DNA from: Bacteroidota bacterium | GTDB lineage: Bacteria; Bacteroidota; Bacteroidia; B-17B0; Aurantibacillaceae | Direction: 5' to 3' | NCBI GenBank assembly: GCA_025360565.1 | Contig: JANYBY010000247.1 | Coordinates: 1 to 6,797, forward strand | Length of the DNA: 6,797 nt | Program-made: the position numbers and the translations under genes | Part shown: piece after piece, positions 1 through 5,651 of the stretch | How the letters are laid out: each line of letters starts with the position of its first letter | How positions within the stretch are numbered: position 1 is the first letter of the stretch | The notes under the pieces: model-generated | Database searches by the model: none | Seen by the model: only the letters and a program-made list of their open reading frames with translations | Told to the model about the DNA's origin: nothing

Positions 1-10
1 GGAAATTTTT

Positions 11-472
11 ATGCTTTCGTATCACTTCACAAAAAAGGGATTAGAAGCATATGGCTTGTTTGACGACTCGGATTATTTGCTGCATTTGAGCAAACACTTT
101 TTTGACCGTTATAATGAGAGACTGCAACTAAATATGGAAAAAGGAATCGAAGTGATGCGTTCTTATGTTAAAGATAATTTTCTTCACTCGTTTCATAAAA
201 GGAAATGCTTAAGAAATGGCAAACGAAAAATGTATTGTATTATTGATAAAGGATTAATTTTGGGAGACCAGAATGAAAAGGAAAAAGTAATTAACGCGAG
301 AACTTTTCTACCATATAAATTATTAAACCGTGGACAATACGGTACTATACTCTTAGGAATAAGGGAAATAATTGATGAACTAACATATAAACCACGCAGT
401 ATTCTTAGCATGGAAAATAATTACAATTTAATGAACCCGATTTTTTCTTTTAAGCCTCGGTATAGGATATAG
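11..472 (+). CDS. Hypothetical protein with HFFDRYNERL motif
   Basis: I do not recognise this 153-residue protein. It has no signal peptide or membrane segment, is basic and aromatic-rich, and looks cytosolic. The most striking part is HFFDRYNERL at residues 29-38, followed by a helix-like stretch. A segment around residues 71-86 (MYCIIDKGLILGD) looks like paired beta strands, and the segment near 93-109 ends in a basic region. This order, with a His/Arg-rich helix first and short strands later, recalls small Bacteroidota proteins of unknown function, but I cannot assign a family. The reading frame stays open to the left edge (bases 2-10), so the ATG at 11 may be internal and the gene may be 5' partial. 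The nearest + strand terminator-like hairpin is about 140 bases downstream, in the first tandem repeat. No function is claimed. Confidence 0.6.
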   Translation: MLSYHFTKKGLEAYGLFDDSDYLLHLSKHFFDRYNERLQLNMEKGIEVMRSYVKDNFLHSFHKRKCLRNGKRKMYCIIDKGLILGDQNEKEKVINARTFLPYKLLNRGQYGTILLGIREIIDELTYKPRSILSMENNYNLMNPIFSFKPRYRI

Positions 473-564
473 ACCCTTCGATCATCTGCCATCCCGATCA
501 ATAAGTGAATTTTAGACTGAATGAGATAACGTTGAAACCGCAGATTTTAAAAACAAAAAGGCTG

Positions 565-880
565 CCAGATTGACTAACGTCGATCTGGTTGAGGGCGTTG
601 CAAAAAGCAAAATCCTTTTTTTGCTTCGCAAAAATGGGATTTTTTGTTTTTTCATATTAGAAAATCTTGTTTTTTCCAGATTGGCTGACGCTGATCTGGT
701 GGAGGGCGTAGCAAAAATCAAAATCCTTTTTTGCTTCGCAAAAATGGGATTTTTTGTTTTTTCATATTAGAAAATCTTGTTTTTTCCAGATTGGCTGACG
801 CCGATCTGGGTTGGGAGGCGTAGCAAAAATCAAAATCCTTTTTTGCTTCGCAAAAATAGGATTTTTTGTTTTTGATTCCT
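565..880. repeat. Three tandem copies of a ~110-base hairpin-rich unit
   Basis: Units begin at 565, 676 and 786, so the period is 111 then 110 bases. The first two copies are nearly identical over their right two thirds; the third diverges after about 874. Each unit has the same architecture. Hairpin A is a 10-bp stem beginning CCAGATT and ending ATCTGG with a 4-base loop TAAC or TGAC (565-588, 676-699, 786-809). A short GGGCGT(A/T)GC-like linker follows (GAGGCGTAGC in the third copy). Hairpin B has arms AAAATCC/GGATTTT enclosing TTTTTGC-TTC-GCAAAAA (609-643, 720-754, 832-865) and runs into a T-rich tail. The first two units end with an AT-rich spacer containing CATATTAG. Open frames across the array are created by the repetition and show no protein features. 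The array lies immediately beyond the 3' end of tRNA-Pro. Confidence 0.9.
609..653 (+). terminator. Terminator-like hairpin in repeat copy 1
   Basis: The stem pairs AAAATCC (609-615) with GGATTTT (637-643) and TTTTTGC (618-624) with GCAAAAA (628-634) around a TTC loop. It is followed by TTGTTTTTT on the + strand. It is the first strong terminator-like structure after the upstream hypothetical gene, though 140 bases past its stop. The same hairpin recurs in repeat copies 2 and 3, so it may serve as a terminator or belong to a repeat-encoded RNA. Confidence 0.45.
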
Positions 881-881
881 C

Positions 882-899
882 AGAAAAGCGAGCTTTTCT
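882..899. repeat. Small perfect inverted repeat (8-bp stem)
   Basis: AGAAAAGC (882-889) pairs with GCTTTTCT (892-899) across a two-base gap. It sits between the degraded end of the third tandem unit and the tRNA-Pro terminator. The gap is too tight for an ideal RNA hairpin, so the end pairs of the loop would open. Its role is unknown. Confidence 0.5.
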
Positions 900-904
900 T
901 CGTC

Positions 905-955
905 ACAAAAACAAAAAATCCCTCTCAGCGAAGCTGAGAAGGATTTTGCTTTTTG
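905..955 (-). terminator. Intrinsic terminator of tRNA-Pro
   Basis: Read on the minus strand directly after the tRNA, AAAATCC pairs with GGATTTT and an inner TCTCAGC/GCTGAGA stem closes on a 3-base loop (plus-strand arms 923-929 and 933-939). A run TTTTTTGTTTTTG follows. The stem plus T-tract begins within about 10 bases of the tRNA 3' end, so it would end a monocistronic tRNA transcript. Near symmetry means it could also act on + strand transcription. Its outer arms closely match hairpin B of the tandem repeats. Confidence 0.8.
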
Positions 956-1029
956 TCGGGGCGGCCAGATTCGAACTGACGGCCTCCACGTCCCAAACGT
1001 GGCGCGATACCGGACTACGCTACGCCCCG
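956..1029 (-). tRNA. tRNA-Pro (anticodon UGG)
   Basis: The minus strand folds as a complete cloverleaf. The acceptor arm pairs CGGGGCG with CGCCCCG and is followed by discriminator A. The D arm has a GCG/CGC stem and GG in its loop. The anticodon stem CCACG/CGTGG encloses loop TTTGGGA, giving anticodon TGG. The variable loop is five bases, and the T arm pairs GTCAG with CTGGC around TTCGAAT. The loop TTTGGGA and anticodon UGG identify proline, which reads CCN codons. The 3' CCA is not encoded (the sequence continues CAAAAA), so it must be added by tRNA nucleotidyltransferase. The gene stands alone, with its own promoter upstream and a terminator directly downstream. No intron or mismatch suggests a pseudogene. 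Confidence 0.97.
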
Positions 1030-1055
1030 TAAGCTTGTCCTCAAAAATGAGAATG

Positions 1056-1084
1056 CAAATATACACTTTTTTTCATTTTCACAA
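1056..1084 (-). promoter_or_regulatory. Bacteroidota-type promoter for tRNA-Pro
   Basis: On the minus strand TATATTTG (plus 1056-1063) matches the TAnnTTTG -7 box exactly. A TTG (plus 1082-1084) lies 18 bases further upstream as the -33 box, within the spacing usual for Bacteroidota primary sigma promoters. Transcription would begin about 20 bases before the mature tRNA 5' end, leaving a short leader for RNase P to remove. Confidence 0.7.
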
Positions 1085-1141
1085 TATTTTAAAAAAACCT
1101 GATAAAACAGGGGTTTGGCGATTATTTTAGCCACAATTTAC

Positions 1142-1300
1142 ACCAAATGTAATTAAATTTTAGGTCAAATATTTTGATAAAAAATTCATAAGATTGAGGC
1201 GCAAATTGCAGACGTAGCGGGCGGCTACGATGAAAATTTGCAACAAAAATATTATGAATTTTTTGCTAAAGATTGGGCTAAAACTTAGTTATATTTGGTA
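1142..1300. repeat. ~160-base imperfect palindrome upstream of guaA
   Basis: The left arm (1142-1218) and the reverse complement of the right arm (1224-1300) align over their full length with a 5-base centre GGGCG. Matching blocks from outside inward are: ACCAAAT plus the following 15 bases (19 of 22 match); a weaker stretch; AAAAAATTCATAA, 13 of 13 (1179-1191 with 1252-1264); a weak stretch; GCAAATT, 7 of 7 (1201-1207 with 1235-1241); and CGTAGC, 6 of 6 (1213-1218 with 1224-1229). It could be a small non-coding mobile element (MITE-like), a cruciform, or a regulatory structure. No direct target-site duplication is obvious. The right end overlaps the probable guaA promoter, so the element may supply it. 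Confidence 0.8.
1290..1297 (+). promoter_or_regulatory. Probable -7 box of the guaA promoter
   Basis: TATATTTG is an exact TAnnTTTG match, 25 bases before the guaA ATG, predicting a short leader of roughly 20 bases. The -33 element is less clear: a TTG at 1273-1275 is only 14 bases upstream and a TTTG at 1262-1265 is 24 upstream, both outside the usual spacing. The box lies in the right arm of the palindrome. No Shine-Dalgarno sequence is seen before the ATG, as is common in this phylum. Confidence 0.55.
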
Positions 1301-1322
1301 TTAATCGTAATTTTACCTGATT

Positions 1323-2852
1323 ATGCAAGAGCAAATTCTAATTTTAGATTTCGGTTCACAATATACCCAACTTATAGCCCGCCGCCTGCGCGAATTGAAC
1401 GTTTACTGCGAAATTCACCCCTATAATAAAGTTCCGGCAATTACTCCAAATATAAAAGGTGTTATTCTTTCGGGTAGCCCCCATAGTGTACGGGAAGAAA
1501 ATCCGCCAAAACCGGATCTGACAAATATTAAAGGAAAACTTCCATTACTTGGCGTTTGTTATGGCGCGCAATACTTGGCACATTTTTTTGGAGGCGAAGT
1601 TGGCAAATCCAATTCGCGAGAATACGGAAGGGCTCATTTGGAAATTATAGACGCGAAAAATAAATTGTTGCATGATGTCTCCAACGATTCTCAAGTATGG
1701 ATGAGTCACGGCGATACCATTTTAAGAATTCCGGATAATTACAAAATAATTGCAAGCACACACGATGTAAAAGTTGCGGCTTACGCCATTGAAGGGGAAG
1801 AAACTTTTTGCATACAATTTCATCCCGAAGTGTATCATACAACTCAGGGCGCTAAAATTCTCCGAAATTTTGTTTTTGATATTTGTAAATGTTCCGGAAG
1901 TTGGACGCCGGCTGCATTCGTAGAAACGACCATTGCAGATCTTAAAAAACAATTGGGCGACGATAAGGTTATTTTAGGATTAAGCGGCGGTGTTGACAGC
2001 AGTGTAGCGGCCATGTTGCTGCACAAAGCCATCGGAAAAAATTTGTATTGCATTTTTGTAGATAATGGTTTGCTTCGTAAGAACGAATTCGAGAACGTTC
2101 TCGAATCCTACAAACACATGGGGCTTAACGTAAAAGGTGTTAATGCTAAGGATCTGTTTTATTCGGCATTAAAAGGGGTGAACGATCCTGAAAAAAAACG
2201 CAAAGCCATTGGCAAAATATTTATTGACGTATTTGATACTGAATCAAAATTAGAAAAAGATGCAAAATGGCTTGGGCAAGGCACCATTTATCCTGATGTG
2301 ATCGAAAGTGTAAGTCAAGGAGGCCCATCGCAAACAATTAAATCGCATCACAACGTTGGCGGTTTACCCGAGTACATGAAACTTAAAATTGTTGAACCTC
2401 TTCGCAGTTTATTTAAAGATGAAGTGCGCAGGGTAGGACATGAGTTAGGTTTGGATCCGAATATTTTAAATCGTCATCCTTTTCCCGGTCCGGGTTTAGC
2501 AATACGGATCTTGGGAGAAATTACTCCGGAAAAAGTGGCCATACTTCAGGATGTGGATCATATTTTTATTGAAGGATTAAAAACCGCCGGGTTATACAAT
2601 CAGGTGTGGCAAGCCGGTGCCATTTATTTGCCTATACAAAGTGTTGGTGTAATGGGCGATGAACGTACCTATGAGAATGTTGTGGCGCTTAGGGCTGTAA
2701 GCAGTACCGATGGCATGACGGCAGACTGGTGCCATTTGCCTTACGAGTTTTTGGCAAAAATGAGCAACGAAATAATTAATAAAGTAAGAGGCGTAAATAG
2801 GGTAGTATACGATATCAGCTCCAAACCCCCTGCTACCATTGAGTGGGAGTAA
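1323..2852 (+). CDS. guaA: GMP synthase (glutamine-hydrolysing)
   Basis: Cytosolic enzyme of guanine nucleotide synthesis: it converts XMP, ATP and glutamine to GMP. The 509 residues match the usual single-chain two-domain form. The class I glutamine amidotransferase domain occupies about 1-190, with the nucleophile Cys79 in GVCYGAQ and the partners His167 and Glu169 in QFHPEV. The ATP pyrophosphatase domain follows, with its P-loop SGGVDSS at 221-227. The C-terminal XMP-binding/dimerisation domain contains HPFPGPGLAIRILGE (385-399) and ends with the family signature DISSKPPATIEWE. All catalytic residues are present, so it should be active. The ATG at 1323 is chosen because the protein begins directly with the conserved ILILDFGSQYTQLIARR strand. 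The gene ends in tandem stops TAATAA, and the next gene starts 12 bases later in the same frame, suggesting co-transcription. Confidence 0.98.
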   Translation: MQEQILILDFGSQYTQLIARRLRELNVYCEIHPYNKVPAITPNIKGVILSGSPHSVREENPPKPDLTNIKGKLPLLGVCYGAQYLAHFFGGEVGKSNSREYGRAHLEIIDAKNKLLHDVSNDSQVWMSHGDTILRIPDNYKIIASTHDVKVAAYAIEGEETFCIQFHPEVYHTTQGAKILRNFVFDICKCSGSWTPAAFVETTIADLKKQLGDDKVILGLSGGVDSSVAAMLLHKAIGKNLYCIFVDNGLLRKNEFENVLESYKHMGLNVKGVNAKDLFYSALKGVNDPEKKRKAIGKIFIDVFDTESKLEKDAKWLGQGTIYPDVIESVSQGGPSQTIKSHHNVGGLPEYMKLKIVEPLRSLFKDEVRRVGHELGLDPNILNRHPFPGPGLAIRILGEITPEKVAILQDVDHIFIEGLKTAGLYNQVWQAGAIYLPIQSVGVMGDERTYENVVALRAVSSTDGMTADWCHLPYEFLAKMSNEIINKVRGVNRVVYDISSKPPATIEWE

Positions 2853-2864
2853 TAAATTTACAAT

Positions 2865-4652
2865 TTGACTATTTACGATTTGAAAACCCGCATAAATAAA
2901 TATATATTGTCTTGCATCTTGTGCCTTGCATCATTTGTTATTTTGTCTCAAACAAGATCAAATAATGTGCAAACCATTGGCGGCGTAAAATACTATATTC
3001 ATAAAATAGAAAAAAGCCAGAGTTTATATTCCATCTCAAAATTATACAATGTAAGTCTTGATGATATCTATTTAAATAATCCCGAAACAAAAACCGGCAC
3101 AAAAATAAATCAGGAAATAAAAATTCCCTTTAAAAATGAATCCGTTACAACCAACACCGTAGCGGCAGTTACAAAAACAGTTGCCACGCCAAATAACACA
3201 GTAGCTGCGGTAACAAAAACCGTTAGCGTACCGGCGAATACCGTTGCCGCTGTTACCAATACTATTAAACCTCAGAGCAACGATAATCAAATTGATACGA
3301 GTCGGTATTTTATTTACAAGGTTTCAAAAAAGGAAACACTTTACGCAATTTCGAAAAAATTTAATATCAGCGAAACAGAAATAAAAATTTTAAATCCGAA
3401 TATTATTTCAAGCGGAATAAAAGAGGGACAAATAATTATTGTTGGCGAAAAAAAGAGTGTGATCGTAAAACAGCCCGAAGTGCGAGTTGTTTCAACAAAT
3501 GCCGACAGTGCAAATCCAGATGTGATACATAAACCAAAAAAAACAACGTATAATCTTTCCCTGATCCTGCCGTTTAAATTAGATCAGGCTTTAAATCTTG
3601 ATCTGGCGAATATGGCAAAAACAAATTCTAATTTTCCGGCTGTACCCGCGTTGGCGGTTGATTTTTATTTAGGGTTTAAAAAAGCAGTTGATTCGCTTGT
3701 TTCTAAAGATTTTGAGTTGAACATTGATCTGTTTGATGTGGACGATAAAGATTCGTTAAAGTTGGTACAAATTGTGAATGACCCGAAATTTAAAGAGAAC
3801 GATTTTATTTTTGGCCCGCTTCACGCCAATGGATTTAAAATCATTTCGCAAAAGGCAAAACAATTCGGGATCCCGATCGTGTCGCCAATAACACAGCAAA
3901 ATAAAATGTTGTACGAAAATGTGTATACTTCTAAGGCAAATCCATCGCAGTTTACGTTGATCGAATCTTTGGCAGATTATTGCATTGACTCGTTAATGGC
4001 AAATAACGCGAATATTATTTTAATGGCACCTTTTGCAAACGATGCAAAAGAGATCTCATATATAAAAGCATTTAAAAAATACTATAACGATAAACAAAAA
4101 CAATTAGGTAAAGGGGCAAAAGACACAGTCACAGTTGTAAAAGGATTGGCGGGCGTTAAGATCGCTTTTGTTCCCAATGTAAAAAACATTATTGTAACCC
4201 TAAGTACCAACGAAATATTTATTGCCGATTTTACAACGCAGCTGGCCATTTTTGCCGATAAAAAGGACATAACGCTTTGCGGATGGCAAAAGATAGCAAA
4301 CATTGATAATATTGATCAGGAATATTTAAATCAATTGCATTATGTTTTTCCTTCGCAGTTCAATATTACAAATACCGCGAGTTATAATTTTTTAATAGAT
4401 ACGTATAAGGCGCAGCAAAATACATACCCGAGCGAAAATTATTTTATCGGGTATGATATAGCACAATATTATTTGAAGAACTTAAAAGAGAGCGGACCGG
4501 ATTTTATTTTTAATCTTTCAAAATTACCAGCCGAAACAAATTATATGCGTTTTAAATTTACCCGCCCCGATAACCTTACCGGTTACGACAATAGGGGAGT
4601 ATATATTTTTAAGTACAACGATTACCAATTGCAAAAAACGGGATGGCGTTAG
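2865..4652 (+). CDS. Secreted LysM protein with periplasmic-binding-like domain
   Basis: This 595-residue exported protein has an N-terminal signal peptide with hydrophobic core YILSCILCLASFVIL (about 13-27). LysM domain 1 covers about 42-89 and LysM domain 2 about 147-193, each beginning with the typical Y-x-I/V-x-K-x-E/K-L-Y-S/A-IS pattern; LysM binds peptidoglycan or other N-acetylglucosamine polymers. A Thr/Val/Ala linker with three 14-residue repeats separates them. Residues about 229-595 resemble a type 1 periplasmic-binding fold (motifs DFYLGFKKAVD, FIFGPL, IPIVSPIT, FIGYDIAQYYL) as in branched-chain amino-acid-binding proteins and LpoA. No permease or ATPase genes are nearby, so a wall-sensing or wall-synthesis role is more likely than transport; this is inference. 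There is no ATG near the N-terminus: TTG at 2865 gives the longest form, while TTG at 2880 gives a more typical signal peptide (MKTRINKY...) and may be the true start. The 3' end overlaps hemF by 10 bases. Confidence 0.87.
   Translation: MTIYDLKTRINKYILSCILCLASFVILSQTRSNNVQTIGGVKYYIHKIEKSQSLYSISKLYNVSLDDIYLNNPETKTGTKINQEIKIPFKNESVTTNTVAAVTKTVATPNNTVAAVTKTVSVPANTVAAVTNTIKPQSNDNQIDTSRYFIYKVSKKETLYAISKKFNISETEIKILNPNIISSGIKEGQIIIVGEKKSVIVKQPEVRVVSTNADSANPDVIHKPKKTTYNLSLILPFKLDQALNLDLANMAKTNSNFPAVPALAVDFYLGFKKAVDSLVSKDFELNIDLFDVDDKDSLKLVQIVNDPKFKENDFIFGPLHANGFKIISQKAKQFGIPIVSPITQQNKMLYENVYTSKANPSQFTLIESLADYCIDSLMANNANIILMAPFANDAKEISYIKAFKKYYNDKQKQLGKGAKDTVTVVKGLAGVKIAFVPNVKNIIVTLSTNEIFIADFTTQLAIFADKKDITLCGWQKIANIDNIDQEYLNQLHYVFPSQFNITNTASYNFLIDTYKAQQNTYPSENYFIGYDIAQYYLKNLKESGPDFIFNLSKLPAETNYMRFKFTRPDNLTGYDNRGVYIFKYNDYQLQKTGWR
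3153..3278 (+). repeat. Three 42-base repeats coding a 14-residue linker repeat
   Basis: Units at 3153, 3195 and 3237 encode NTVAAVTKTV plus four variable residues; the third unit reads NTVAAVTNTI. They join the two LysM domains. The codons differ between copies (for example Ala-Ala is gcg-gca, gct-gcg, gcc-gct), so the repeat is better conserved as protein than as DNA. Confidence 0.9.
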
Positions 4653-5575
4653 ATCGAAATAGCATTTCTGATTGGTTAAAAAATTTACAGGACAAGACCT
4701 GTTCAGCGCTTGAGCAAGCAGATGGCAGCGCAAAATTTGAAGAGGACAATTGGGTTCGCCCTGAAGGCGGAGGAGGAAGGACAAGGATCATCAGGAATGG
4801 AAACGTTATTGAAAAAGGAGGAGTATTATTCAGTGCTGTTCATGGAGATGCACCTGATTTTTTGTTTAAAGAACAGGGGCATTCCGGATCGGCCCCTTCC
4901 CCTTTGGGGAAGGTTGGGATGGGGTCTCAATTTTTTGCAACCGGAGTTTCCATCGTTATACACCCGAAAAGCCCCATGGTTCCTATCATTCACATGAATA
5001 TTCGTTATTTTGAAATGACGGGTGGAATTAAATGGCTTGGCGGCGGAATTGATCTGACCCCGCATTATGTAAATGAAAATGATGCTAACTTTTTTCATAA
5101 AGAATTAAAAAAAGTATGCGACCGTCATCATAAAAACTATTATGCCAAATTTAAAAAATGGGCCGATGATTATTTTTATATCACACACCGAAAAGAAACA
5201 AGAGGAATTGGTGGAATATTCTTTGACAAACTGAACGAAGATGAGCAAATGAATTTTGAACAAAATTTTAATTTTTGGAAGGAAATAGGCGAAACCTTTG
5301 CGCCAACCTATGTGGAGTTGATCAGCAGAAATAAAAATAAACCGGTTACTGAACAAAACAAACAATGGCAATTATTGCGCAGGGGCCGATACGTTGAATT
5401 TAATCTGGTGTATGATAAAGGCACAAAATTTGGTTTAGAAACTAACGGCCGAGTTGAATCCATTTTAATGAGTTTACCTACGAATGCCGGATGGGAATAC
5501 GATTTTACGCCCGAAAAAAATTCGGAAGAAGAAAAAACACTCAATTTTCTGAAAAAAGGAATTGAATGGGCTTAA
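4643..5575 (+). CDS. hemF: Oxygen-dependent coproporphyrinogen III oxidase
   Basis: HemF carries out the oxidative decarboxylation of coproporphyrinogen III to protoporphyrinogen IX in haem synthesis, using O2; its presence implies that the host meets oxygen. The 310 residues are slightly more than E. coli HemF (about 299). Family motifs are intact: WVRPEGGGGRTR (37-48), VLFSAVHGD (61-69), GGGIDLTPHY (133-142), FKKWADDYFYITHRKETRGIGG (170-191), RRGRYVEFNLVYDKGT (246-261), ESILMSLP (272-279) and WEYDF (284-288). One oddity is an extra segment, residues 84-94, encoded by a GC-rich palindrome between VHGD and FFATGVS. The ATG lies inside the last codons of the LysM gene (ATGGCGTTAG), a 10-base overlap in a different frame that suggests translational coupling. 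No terminator hairpin is evident in the 76 bases after the stop. It is distinct from the radical-SAM enzyme HemN. Confidence 0.97.
   Translation: MALDRNSISDWLKNLQDKTCSALEQADGSAKFEEDNWVRPEGGGGRTRIIRNGNVIEKGGVLFSAVHGDAPDFLFKEQGHSGSAPSPLGKVGMGSQFFATGVSIVIHPKSPMVPIIHMNIRYFEMTGGIKWLGGGIDLTPHYVNENDANFFHKELKKVCDRHHKNYYAKFKKWADDYFYITHRKETRGIGGIFFDKLNEDEQMNFEQNFNFWKEIGETFAPTYVELISRNKNKPVTEQNKQWQLLRRGRYVEFNLVYDKGTKFGLETNGRVESILMSLPTNAGWEYDFTPEKNSEEEKTLNFLKKGIEWA
4893..4924. repeat. GC-rich palindromic repeat inserted in hemF
   Basis: CCTTCCCC (4895-4902) and GGGGAAGG (4906-4913) form an 8-bp hairpin with loop TTT. A G-rich tail GTTGGGATGGGG follows, all inside an AT-rich gene. The segment is in frame and codes PSPLGKVGMG. 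Similar C-rich/G-rich palindromes recur between genes in many bacterial genomes, often giving spurious peptides such as PHPNLPQRGR on the opposite strand, which is exactly what is read here. The family call is from memory of such elements and not from a search. Confidence 0.65.
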
Positions 5576-5619
5576 TTGAGGCCGAAATAATTTAACAAAA
5601 AAATCAGCTCAAATTTTAG

Positions 5620-5627
5620 TAACTTTA
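5620..5627 (+). promoter_or_regulatory. Possible -7 box for the DUF2807 lipoprotein gene
   Basis: TAACTTTA matches TAnnTTTG at all defined positions except the last base and lies 24 bases before the ATG at 5652. No convincing -33 TTG is seen at the right distance. The 76-base gap after hemF makes an independent promoter plausible, but read-through from the upstream operon is equally possible. Confidence 0.3.
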
Positions 5628-5651
5628 TAACCCGATAAACCGGTTTTTAAA

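Noticed and set aside
512..770. Short open frames on both strands across the tandem repeats
   Set aside because: They arise from the repeated 110-base unit being stop-free in some frames; the peptides are low-complexity and change with copy number.
565..880. CRISPR array
   Set aside because: The repeated unit is about 110 bases and directly tandem, with no unique spacers and no cas genes.
811..1032. Open reading frame on the + strand with peptide ARFELTASTSQTWRD
   Set aside because: It runs antisense through the tRNA-Pro gene and into the repeat array; this peptide pattern is a well-known artefact of translating tRNA genes.
1098..1111. Small hairpin CCTG/CAGG with a minus-strand T-run
   Set aside because: The stem is only 4 bp with a weak extension, and no minus-strand gene upstream needs a terminator there.
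1190..1288. Small + strand frame inside the palindrome (about 32 codons, containing AQIADVAGGYDENLQQ)
   Set aside because: It has no good start codon and its sequence is explained by the palindrome arms; there is no independent sign of coding.
1142..1322. Purine riboswitch controlling guaA
   Set aside because: The paired structure lies mostly upstream of the predicted transcript start and lacks the three-way junction layout and conserved loop bases of purine riboswitches.
2865..4652. Amino-acid ABC transporter substrate-binding protein
   Set aside because: The fold is compatible, but the two LysM domains and the absence of permease and ATPase genes make a simple transporter label misleading.
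4710..5098. Frames in hemF on both strands, including the antisense PHPNLPQRGR peptide
   Set aside because: They are shadows of hemF; the peptide is useful only as a marker of the inserted palindromic repeat.
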